Shown in pieces: positions 44,313-51,515 of a stretch of DNA of 64,000 nt (position 1 is its first letter; every line of letters begins with the position of its first letter). The stretch is taken from NCBI RefSeq assembly GCF_029245835.1, contig NZ_JAQWOO010000090.1:1-64000 (forward strand), in the 5' to 3' direction. The notes below the pieces were generated by a model. The model was not told where the DNA came from, ran no database searches, and saw only the letters and a list, made by a program, of their open reading frames with translations. The translations under genes were made by a program, and so were the position numbers. This DNA comes from Algibacter sp. GTDB lineage: Bacteria; Bacteroidota; Bacteroidia; Flavobacteriales; Flavobacteriaceae.

Positions 44313-45359
44313 TTAGTTGGTATTAACGAAATTGTAGTCAGATAGAGCTAATAAGAATGCTTTTAAATCTGCTTTGTCGGTATCTGATAAACCTATCCCA
44401 CCTTGAGTTACTTTTTTCATTAAAGGATCTATAGTTGAAGAATTTTTTAAGCCCTCGCTATAATGATTGATTACGTCTTCTATAGTTTCAAATCTGCCGT
44501 CATGCATATACGGAGCGGTAAAAACTAAATTTCTGAGTGATGGTGTTTTAAACTTTCCATTATCTGCAGGGTCGCCTGTTACAGCTCCTAACCCTAAGTC
44601 GATAAAAGTGTCGTCTAATCCATTGTTATGAAACATATTGTCTGTCCAGAGTGGGTTTTTATCACTTCCATGGCAATGAAAACAATCACCTTTTGCCTCA
44701 TCCATAAACACATTAAATCCGTTTGATTCTTCAGGAGTTAGTTCAGTTTCACCTAAAAGATATTTATCAAATTTTGAATTAGCAGAAATTAAAGTGCGTT
44801 CAAATTGTGCTATAGCTTTTGTAATTAAAGTTGAATCAATTTTTGAAGTGCCAAAGGCTTGTTCGAATAAGTTTGGATATTCATTATGTTGCTGTAATTT
44901 TTGTTCAACGTTGGGCCAAGTATTATTCATCTCGATAGGGTCTGTAACTGGAATAAAAGCCTGATGTTTTAAGCTAAATGTGTTGCCATCCCAAAAGAAT
45001 TTTTCATCGTAATTCCATGCTAAATTGAAAAGCGGCATAGAATTCCGTTCTCCCAAAATACCAGCAACACCGACGCTAAACCTATCTGAATCCGTAAATG
45101 CATTTTCTGGAGCATGACAATCGGCACATGCTTGGGTATTGTTAGCAGATAAAATGGTGTCGAAAAACAGTTTTTTGCCTAATGCAACACCTTCAATAGT
45201 TTGTGGGTTATCAATAGGGATTACAGGCGCTAATATATTATCCTTAAAAAGTTTTGGAATTTCAAGAGGACTAGGAGTTGCTAAATATTTTTCAACAGAT
45301 TCATTTTCGCATGAAAAAAATAAAGCAATCAAAATAATATGTAGTAATCCTTTTTTCAA
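44313..45359 (-). CDS. Diheme cytochrome c peroxidase / MauG (MbnH-like) lipoprotein
   Basis: A 348-aa exported lipoprotein: lipobox FFSC with C17, followed by ENESVEK. It has two c-type haem sites, C78-A-D-C81-H82 and C226-F-H-C229-H230, and the bridging Trp region FFWDGNTFSL (W123) of the CcpA/MauG family. Bacterial CCPs reduce peroxide; MauG-type relatives oxidise protein residues. Because the gene follows an MbnP-family gene, the enzyme may be an MbnH-type modifier that oxidises a Trp of MbnP to kynurenine; this is inference from the methanobactin-associated pair. It is the last gene of a four-gene lipoprotein operon, 9 bases after MbnP. Confidence 0.88.
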   Translation of the reverse strand: MKKGLLHIILIALFFSCENESVEKYLATPSPLEIPKLFKDNILAPVIPIDNPQTIEGVALGKKLFFDTILSANNTQACADCHAPENAFTDSDRFSVGVAGILGERNSMPLFNLAWNYDEKFFWDGNTFSLKHQAFIPVTDPIEMNNTWPNVEQKLQQHNEYPNLFEQAFGTSKIDSTLITKAIAQFERTLISANSKFDKYLLGETELTPEESNGFNVFMDEAKGDCFHCHGSDKNPLWTDNMFHNNGLDDTFIDLGLGAVTGDPADNGKFKTPSLRNLVFTAPYMHDGRFETIEDVINHYSEGLKNSSTIDPLMKKVTQGGIGLSDTDKADLKAFLLALSDYNFVNTN

Positions 45360-45368
45360 AATAGATGT

Positions 45369-46136
45369 TTATGGATTATCTGATTTTAAACTAAACACAT
45401 TCTGACCGTTTTCAAACATCTTGATTTGAGCATCAGAATTCGCCATCAAACTACTATTAAGCTGATTCAAATCCCAAGTATTAGGGGTTTTAAACCACTC
45501 AGCAATATTCATTTCAATATTAAAAGTAGTATTTGTTGAGATTGTAATGGCTCCAAGACTTACATTGAAAAAGGTGTCTTGCGGAAAGGTTGGGTTTGGT
45601 CCGGGATTGTCTGCGGCTCTAATAGCATGATAATTAAATCCTTGTTCTTGATTTGAAGCATTTAAAAAATTACCATCAAATTGCATGTAATGATAGCCAC
45701 CACCTAACATTTCTGGCACAATCCAAGAAGTATTTAAATCGGGATAATTACCATTATTATCTTCATTGTTAAAACCGAAGGTAAACGTAACGTTGGTATA
45801 AGATCCTGTTGCAACAGATGTTATTGATGTAAAGGATAAGTTTTCGTTATTAGTAACATCAACCAAATTGTAACCATCTAAAACGGTTTGACTGCCGTCA
45901 GTTTTATAAAAAATTACTTTTGAAATAAGATAACGTAATCGCTCAATACTTAATTGATTCCCAAATGCATTTGTAAATTTGATGGTGTTAAAATCTGCAT
46001 TAGTAACTGGTGTTCCGTCCCAATTATGACTAAAATTTAAAGTAATATTAGCTTGTGAAACCTTATCATCATTGTCTTCACTACAAGATAATATTGTAAA
46101 CATAAAAATCAATAGTATCAGGATGGATTGTTTCAT
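45369..46136 (-). CDS. MbnP-family copper-binding-like lipoprotein
   Basis: A 255-aa lipoprotein: MKQSILILLIFMFTILSC with C18, then SEDNDDK, which looks like a surface export signal. The mature part matches the MbnP family: ITLNFSHNWDG near the start, FTNAFGNQLSIERLRYLISKVIFYKTDG, then SWIVPEMLGGGYHYMQFDGNF, NYHAIRAADN and a terminal NIAEWFKTPNTWDL. Known MbnP proteins bind copper with His ligands and a kynurenine made from Trp by the partner MbnH. Candidate residues here are H and W in SHNWDG and W/H in SWIVPEMLGGGYH. The start codon overlaps the upstream stop (TAATG), which shows translational coupling. Confidence 0.82.
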   Translation of the reverse strand: MKQSILILLIFMFTILSCSEDNDDKVSQANITLNFSHNWDGTPVTNADFNTIKFTNAFGNQLSIERLRYLISKVIFYKTDGSQTVLDGYNLVDVTNNENLSFTSITSVATGSYTNVTFTFGFNNEDNNGNYPDLNTSWIVPEMLGGGYHYMQFDGNFLNASNQEQGFNYHAIRAADNPGPNPTFPQDTFFNVSLGAITISTNTTFNIEMNIAEWFKTPNTWDLNQLNSSLMANSDAQIKMFENGQNVFSLKSDNP

Positions 46137-47482
46137 TATTTTATTTTACAAATCAGTACGTCTGTGAATCCTTTATTTTCTAAAACATCAAGGTTTGAGC
46201 TGCCAGAATCACCTACTACTATGATGCTTTTATCATTAAGTTCAACAGCATCATAGGCAAAATCAATTTCTGAACCGCCAATTGTTTTTTGCCATTTTAG
46301 ATTGCTATTGGTGTCTATTTTTATAACCCAAGCATCGTTCTGACCATTATTAATGGTTAAATCGCCATTTGAACTTCTTGAGCTTCCAGAAATAATGAAG
46401 TCTCCATTTTGGGTTTTTGATATGGAACGCGCTACATCAAAACTATTACCGCCAAAAGATTTTTCCCAAATAAGACTACCTGATGGCGAAATTTTAATGA
46501 CCCATAAATCTGCAGCTCCGTTATTTATTGAAACGTCTTTATCATTACTTCTAGTATCTCCGACTATAATATAGTTGCCGTCGTTTGATTTAGTTATAGC
46601 TCTTGCTTCATCAGTTTGTGATCCTCCAAAAGATTTTTCCCAAAGTAAAGTGCCAGTATCAGATATTTTAACCACCCAAAAATCATAACCACCTTTCTCT
46701 TCTTGAATATCAACATCATCACTATCTGAGGAACCTATAATGATATAGCCGTTATCGTCTGTTTGAATAACATCAAAAGGTGTGTCTGTAAATGTACCAC
46801 CGTAAAATTTACTCCATTGTTTTTCGCCCAAAGCGTTTATTTTTATAGCCCAATAATCGCCACCAGCGTGTTTAACTGAAGCGGCTTTACTATTCCCTTC
46901 GCCATTTGATGCAGAAACATCTAGAACACCTAAAAGGAGATACCCGTTATCATTGGTTTCAATTATAGACATCCCATTATCAGCTCCTGAAAAACCAAAA
47001 GATTTTTCCCATAAAATAGTTCCAGAAGCATTTAACTTTGAGACCCAAAAATCATTAGCTCCCGCATTATCAGTTATATTACCTTTATTACTTCTACTGA
47101 AACCAATAATAGCATAACCGCCATCTGTTGTTTGAATAATATCATTCCCTCTATCATCATCATCCCCACCATACGTTTTTTGCCATTGAAGCGAGTTGTT
47201 TTGATCAAACTTAAGTAGCCAATAGTCATAAGATTCGTTAGATTTGTTAGTTACATCGCCATCCATACTTTGTGTATGTCCTAAAATAGCGTATCCGCCA
47301 TCGGAGGTTTTGGTAATGGCTTTTGCGCTTTCGTTTTTAGTGCCACCAAGGGTTTTTATAAAATCGATTTCTATTGAAGTATCGATAGAGATTATTGAAT
47401 CATTATTATCATTTTTAGAGCAGTTAAAAGTTATAAAGATAATACTTAGCGGAATTATGAGTTTTTTAAAGTAGTTGTTCAT
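46136..47482 (-). CDS. Seven-repeat (beta-propeller-like) lipoprotein
   Basis: A 448-aa lipoprotein from ATG 47482 (MNNYFKKLIIPLSIIFITFNC, C21, then SKNDNND). A start 33 bases upstream would overlap the previous gene and add a polar stretch, so it is not preferred. The mature part is made of about seven repeats of 50-65 residues, each with DGGYAIIG, a D/N-rich loop, DxWVVKI and LxWEKSFGG. The last repeat closes at LICKIK. This would build a seven-bladed propeller, a common protein- or ligand-binding scaffold. No catalytic residues are visible. Function unknown, but it is coupled to the MbnP gene. Confidence 0.8.
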   Translation of the reverse strand: MNNYFKKLIIPLSIIFITFNCSKNDNNDSIISIDTSIEIDFIKTLGGTKNESAKAITKTSDGGYAILGHTQSMDGDVTNKSNESYDYWLLKFDQNNSLQWQKTYGGDDDDRGNDIIQTTDGGYAIIGFSRSNKGNITDNAGANDFWVSKLNASGTILWEKSFGFSGADNGMSIIETNDNGYLLLGVLDVSASNGEGNSKAASVKHAGGDYWAIKINALGEKQWSKFYGGTFTDTPFDVIQTDDNGYIIIGSSDSDDVDIQEEKGGYDFWVVKISDTGTLLWEKSFGGSQTDEARAITKSNDGNYIIVGDTRSNDKDVSINNGAADLWVIKISPSGSLIWEKSFGGNSFDVARSISKTQNGDFIISGSSRSSNGDLTINNGQNDAWVIKIDTNSNLKWQKTIGGSEIDFAYDAVELNDKSIIVVGDSGSSNLDVLENKGFTDVLICKIK

Positions 47483-47495
47483 AAATGATGAATTG

Positions 47496-48770
47496 TTATT
47501 CACTTTTCCTAACAATAAATAAACCTCTGTTGATGTCGTTTATAATAATATTTCCGCTTGAAAAATAGGGGTAAACACTCCATGCGCCATTAAAATTTGT
47601 GCCATCGTTTTCTGGATGTGTATCAAAAAAACCAGTTTCATTAATCGAATTATTAGCAATATTTGTAATGTCTAGTACCCGCATTCCGGCAGTATAATTT
47701 GCTAGAAAATATGAGTTTCCTTTAACATAGCCATTATGGTCTATAGCAGCAGAGGCTCCTAAATAGTCCGTTTTATATTTTGGATCGTCTAAATCTGTAA
47801 AATCAAAAATGATGGTTCTGGTATTTGTGCCAAAATCGTTTTCATCAAGTTCATCACCAAAAATAAAATATTGCATATCTTCTGTAAACCAACCTTGATG
47901 AGCATAACCTGGATTTGAGTATGAGATTTCTGAAATAAATATAGGGTTAGTTTTGTCTGTTACATCAATGATTACAACTTTATTAGCTCCAAAGCGTTTT
48001 CCGTTACTTCCTATATAGATTTGTTTTCCTGTGTAGTCTGTATCTGGTCCATTATAAGTTACAACTTGGGCGTCATGGGAATATCCATTATCTGCAAAAC
48101 CTCCAATTTCTAGTGGGTTGGTTGGATTGGAAATATCAATAAAAACAGGTCCGCCATCGTAGATATTACAACCTACTAGGTATGCTACACCTTCACTTTC
48201 ATTAATAAAAATATTATGGCATTCAGTAACACCATTATATACAAAATCTGCATTGAAAGTCTGCGGCGGGTTTGTAATATTTCTTAATCGGGTTAAATTA
48301 AATACTTGCATACCATGTGTACCCGCATTATCAGCAACAATAAAAACATGGTTGTTGTATATTTTAGCATCTCGCCAAGAATTGGCAATGGTTTCAGTTT
48401 CCAGTCGTCCTAAAAAAACAGGATTAATGGGGTTGGTTACATTCACAAAAGCGGTACTATTTGTTGTGCAAACAATAGCATATTCATTGCCATTAGATGC
48501 GTCTGTCCAACCCCAAATGTCATTTCCAGCAATAGTATTTGTGTTTGTAGTTAAACTTGATGCTAATGTAGATAATGGCATGTGTGCCATTAAGTCGTAA
48601 CCATTACAAGGGTAGTTTCCAGCAAAACCATTTTCACAGAAGGCTAAAGCGTTGTCGGAATCATCATTCTCACTAATGATACTATCATCATCATCATTTT
48701 TACAAGATTGAATATTTAAAACAATAAGTAATAACAAAAAAATAGAAGGGGTTGAATTACAGAATTTCAT
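47496..48770 (-). CDS. Choice-of-anchor B family lipoprotein with LVIVD repeats
   Basis: A 424-aa lipoprotein: LIVLNIQSC with C23, followed by KNDDDDS, a strong match to the surface lipoprotein export signal. The mature part has about six beta-propeller-like repeats of the LVIVD type (AFVNVTNPINPVFLGRL, VFIDISNPTNPLEIG, VVIIDVTDKTNPIFIS, TIIFDFTDLDDPKYK, MRVLDITNIANNS), matching the choice-of-anchor B family. Four cysteines (C44, C55, C102 and others) might form disulfides. It is the first gene of the MbnP operon and probably a surface-exposed binding protein. A near-consensus box (TATCTTTA) lies 42 bases upstream. Confidence 0.82.
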   Translation of the reverse strand: MKFCNSTPSIFLLLLIVLNIQSCKNDDDDSIISENDDSDNALAFCENGFAGNYPCNGYDLMAHMPLSTLASSLTTNTNTIAGNDIWGWTDASNGNEYAIVCTTNSTAFVNVTNPINPVFLGRLETETIANSWRDAKIYNNHVFIVADNAGTHGMQVFNLTRLRNITNPPQTFNADFVYNGVTECHNIFINESEGVAYLVGCNIYDGGPVFIDISNPTNPLEIGGFADNGYSHDAQVVTYNGPDTDYTGKQIYIGSNGKRFGANKVVIIDVTDKTNPIFISEISYSNPGYAHQGWFTEDMQYFIFGDELDENDFGTNTRTIIFDFTDLDDPKYKTDYLGASAAIDHNGYVKGNSYFLANYTAGMRVLDITNIANNSINETGFFDTHPENDGTNFNGAWSVYPYFSSGNIIINDINRGLFIVRKSE

Positions 48771-48812
48771 AGCAATGTTTAAAATGATAACTAAATAGGA
48801 GATGTTTTAGTA

Positions 48813-48820
48813 TAAAGATA
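48813..48820 (-). promoter_or_regulatory. Near-consensus promoter -7 box for the MbnP operon
   Basis: TATCTTTA on the minus strand, one mismatch from TAnnTTTG, 42 bases before the choice-of-anchor B start, in the divergent gap shared with thiL. Confidence 0.3.
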
Positions 48821-48841
48821 GTAAAAACAAATATAGCTTCT

Positions 48842-48849
48842 TATTTTTG
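48842..48849 (+). promoter_or_regulatory. Promoter -7 box (TATTTTTG), 4 bases from thiL
   Basis: An exact TAnnTTTG match; the thiL ATG begins after 4 further bases, implying a leaderless or nearly leaderless message. Confidence 0.55.
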
Positions 48850-48853
48850 CATT

Positions 48854-49900
48854 ATGATAGAAGATAAAAATCAACAACGAACACAGCTAAGTGACTTAGG
48901 TGAATTTGGGTTAATTGAGCATTTAACAAAAAATTTTAAAGTAAAGCAAAAGTCCACTATAAAGAGTATTGGCGATGATGCCGCTGTGTTAAATTTTGAA
49001 AACAAGAAAGTAGTTGTTACTACAGATTTACTTGTTGAAGGCGTACATTTTGATTTGAGTTATATGCCATTAAAGCACTTGGGGTATAAAGCAATTATTG
49101 TGAACCTGTCTGATGTTTATGCTATGAATGCCAAAGCCACTCAGGTAACCGTTTCTATTGCGGTATCTAATAGATTTCCATTAGAAGCTTTGGAGGATTT
49201 GTATGCTGGTATTGAAGCTGCAGCAAAACTTTATAATATAGATGTTGTTGGAGGCGATACAACATCATCTAATAAAGGTTTGTTGATTTCGGTTACGGCT
49301 ATTGGGGAGGTGGAATCTGAGAATGAAGTGTACCGAAGTGGTGCAAAGCCAAATGATTTATTAGTTGTTTCTGGAGATTTAGGAGGCGCCTATATGGGCT
49401 TGCAGGTTTTAGAACGTGAAAAAGAAGTGTATAAGGTTAACCCTAATAGTCAGCCAGATTTAGAGCCTTATAATTATATTATTGAAAGGCAGTTAAAACC
49501 AGAAGCAAGACAAGACATTATTAAATTATTAGTCGATTTAGACGTAAAGCCTACGTCTATGATTGATATTAGCGACGGTTTATCTTCAGAAATTATTCAT
49601 ATCTGTAAACAAAGTAAGGTAGGTTGTGATTTGTACGAAGAAAAAATACCATTAGACCCTCAAGTTATTTCAACTTGTGAAGAGTTTAATATAGACAGTA
49701 CAACAGTGGCTTTAAATGGCGGAGAGGATTACGAATTACTTTTTACGGTATCTCAAAAAGATTTTCCAAAAATCAAAGCAAATCCGAGTTTGAGTATTAT
49801 TGGTTATATAAAAGAAGAAAAAGAAGGTATTCATTTAATTACACGCGCTAACACTAAAATCCCTATTACAGCGCAAGGCTGGAAGAATTTTAACGATTAA
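48854..49900 (+). CDS. thiL: Thiamine-phosphate kinase
   Basis: Cytosolic kinase that makes thiamine diphosphate from thiamine monophosphate. The 348-aa protein has the ThiL signatures: SIGDDAAVL (35-43), TTDLLVEGVHFDLSYMPLKHLGYKAIIVNLSDVYAMNAKATQ, the GGDTTSSNKG loop, VVSGDLGGAYMGL, IDISDGLSSEI and the NGGEDYELLF motif. The stop overlaps the end of a minus-strand small gene. No thiamine riboswitch is visible upstream. Confidence 0.95.
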   Translation: MIEDKNQQRTQLSDLGEFGLIEHLTKNFKVKQKSTIKSIGDDAAVLNFENKKVVVTTDLLVEGVHFDLSYMPLKHLGYKAIIVNLSDVYAMNAKATQVTVSIAVSNRFPLEALEDLYAGIEAAAKLYNIDVVGGDTTSSNKGLLISVTAIGEVESENEVYRSGAKPNDLLVVSGDLGGAYMGLQVLEREKEVYKVNPNSQPDLEPYNYIIERQLKPEARQDIIKLLVDLDVKPTSMIDISDGLSSEIIHICKQSKVGCDLYEEKIPLDPQVISTCEEFNIDSTTVALNGGEDYELLFTVSQKDFPKIKANPSLSIIGYIKEEKEGIHLITRANTKIPITAQGWKNFND

Positions 49901-50157
49901 GCGATAAGTAATTTAGCTTCTTTTTGTTGTTTAGAAGTAGTCATTCTTTTATTTATTCTTAGAATGCGTTTATGGTGTATGCGTTCAAGAACGTCATTTA
50001 TTTCTTTAAATTTTGGTGTAAGTTCAATTAAGTTACCGTTGCCGCTTGTAGTGAGTTGTTTTTTGCAACTTTCACAGGTGTATTCTTTAACATGATATGT
50101 TACATGTCGAGTAACTTTATAGTCATGTCCAAACACCTTGCAATGAATGTTTTTCAT
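49897..50157 (-). CDS. Small zinc-ribbon-like protein, paralogue 2
   Basis: An 86-aa protein: MKNIHCKVFGHDYKVTRHVTYHVKEYTCESCKKQL. The CxxxGHxx...CxxC pattern resembles DUF1660-type small proteins. It ends in a basic helix (LERIHHKRILRINKRM). It has high identity to the 50231-50497 product across about 60 residues, which indicates a tandem duplication. Function unknown. Confidence 0.7.
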   Translation of the reverse strand: MKNIHCKVFGHDYKVTRHVTYHVKEYTCESCKKQLTTSGNGNLIELTPKFKEINDVLERIHHKRILRINKRMTTSKQQKEAKLLIA

Positions 50158-50230
50158 GTTTTTTGCTTATTAATAATTTAAGAGAGACGCTTAAAAGTAC
50201 TAAAAACCAAGTTATTGTATTGATAACTTG

Positions 50231-50497
50231 TTAATAAATCGATGAAGCGAGAGATTTATTCTTTAAACGTTCAGTTCTAGAGGTGTGTATACGCTCTAAA
50301 ATGGCATTTATTTCTTTAAATTTTGGAGTCAGCTCTGTTAATGTTCCGTTACTGTTGGTTGTTAATTCTTTTCTGCAGTGTCTGCAAGTATATTCTTTAA
50401 CATGATAAGTTACACGTTTGGTTACTTCAAAATCATGACCAAAAAGATTACAATACATTTTTGGGATTAGCGTAGGTTTGTTAGAAGATTTTTTCAT
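50231..50497 (-). CDS. Small zinc-ribbon-like protein, paralogue 3
   Basis: An 88-aa protein with MYCNLFGHDFEVTKRVTYHVKEYTCRHCRKEL and the shared tail LTELTPKFKEIN. A start at the internal Met (50458) would match paralogue 2 better than the start at 50497, which adds a basic 13-residue N-terminus. The zinc-ribbon Cys/His set is complete. Duplicate of the gene at 49897-50157. Function unknown. Confidence 0.7.
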   Translation of the reverse strand: MKKSSNKPTLIPKMYCNLFGHDFEVTKRVTYHVKEYTCRHCRKELTTNSNGTLTELTPKFKEINAILERIHTSRTERLKNKSLASSIY

Positions 50498-50554
50498 TTT
50501 GTAGTCATTTGGGATTATAAATCTATGAAAAAAATCTAATAAATCGTTTAAAAG

Positions 50555-51334
50555 CTAATATTTTTCGATGAAATACATTATATTACGTAGGAATTCATCT
50601 TTATTTTCAATATGACTCATGTGTCCGTCTGGAAGTTTTATTAATTCTATATCTGTATTTTTTATTTGACAGATTAAGTTGTTGTAGTCTAGTACAGGGT
50701 CTTTTTCTCCTAAAATCAATATTTTTTTAGAAGGTATAGCATGAAAAAGGAGTGTTCTGTTTTTTCTAATTTTCATACCTTCAAGAGCGGCAATAATACC
50801 TTGTAAAGGAGTTTGTTGTGCTTCTTCGATAACGTTGTTTATGTCTTTAGAAAAAAGTGTTCTGTTTTCAGGTCTAAACAAATTGACAACAGCCACTCTA
50901 ATAAATGTTTTATGATTTTGTTTAACTGCTAATATAGCTCGATCTCTATTTTTTTGTTTTTCTAAAGTATCAGCATTTGCAGTAGAATTCATTAAACATA
51001 AACCGCTTATTGCATCTGGGTTTTTTTCCGCGAAAGCGAGTGCTACATAACCACCCATAGAATGACCTATAAAAGTGGCGTTTTTAATCTTTAAGTGATT
51101 TAGTAAGGCTTCAACAGTTTCAGCCATTAACTCCATGGTGTGCACATAACCTAGGCAACCCGTTTTTCCATGGCCTAATAAATCAATACAAATAATTCTG
51201 TTATTTTTAGAAAGTTCAGGAATAAAAGGCTTCCACATGGACGTGTTTTCCAGAAAACCATGCAGTAAAATAATAGGTATTCCCTTTCCAGTATCCGTAA
51301 AAAAAATGTCAATTCCTCTATAGTGTAGTATCAT
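50555..51334 (-). CDS. Alpha/beta hydrolase
   Basis: A 259-aa cytosolic protein of the alpha/beta hydrolase fold. The oxyanion region is LLHGFLENTSMW, the nucleophile is S92 in IGHSMGGY, the acid lies in GEKDPVL and the His in LPDGHMSHIENKDEF. There is no signal peptide. The substrate cannot be told from sequence. A TATCTTTG box lies 18 bases upstream, and the gene stands alone. Confidence 0.88.
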   Translation of the reverse strand: MILHYRGIDIFFTDTGKGIPIILLHGFLENTSMWKPFIPELSKNNRIICIDLLGHGKTGCLGYVHTMELMAETVEALLNHLKIKNATFIGHSMGGYVALAFAEKNPDAISGLCLMNSTANADTLEKQKNRDRAILAVKQNHKTFIRVAVVNLFRPENRTLFSKDINNVIEEAQQTPLQGIIAALEGMKIRKNRTLLFHAIPSKKILILGEKDPVLDYNNLICQIKNTDIELIKLPDGHMSHIENKDEFLRNIMYFIEKY

Positions 51335-51352
51335 TTTTTGAAAAATCTACGA

Positions 51353-51360
51353 CAAAGATA
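51353..51360 (-). promoter_or_regulatory. Promoter -7 box (TATCTTTG) for the alpha/beta hydrolase
   Basis: An exact TAnnTTTG match on the minus strand, 18 bases before the hydrolase start. Confidence 0.45.
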
Positions 51361-51515
51361 TAATTGCACATTGAATAAAACTACATATCATTTGTGCAAT
51401 TAAAAAGGCCTTATTTTAATTAAAGCCTTAGAAAAATAATCGCAATCGTTATAGTGATAAATATTACACTTCGATAAAATTATTTCGTTGAAATTTGTCC
51501 CAAATTAAATTAGAA

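Noticed and set aside
44313-45359. Plain cytochrome c peroxidase for peroxide defence
   Set aside because: Not excluded by sequence, but the coupling to an MbnP gene makes an MbnH-like role more likely; kept as an alternative in the finding.
48771-48853. Thiamine pyrophosphate riboswitch before thiL
   Set aside because: The whole divergent gap is 83 bases and the promoter box is 4 bases from the ATG, so there is no room for a leader; no conserved TPP motif is seen.
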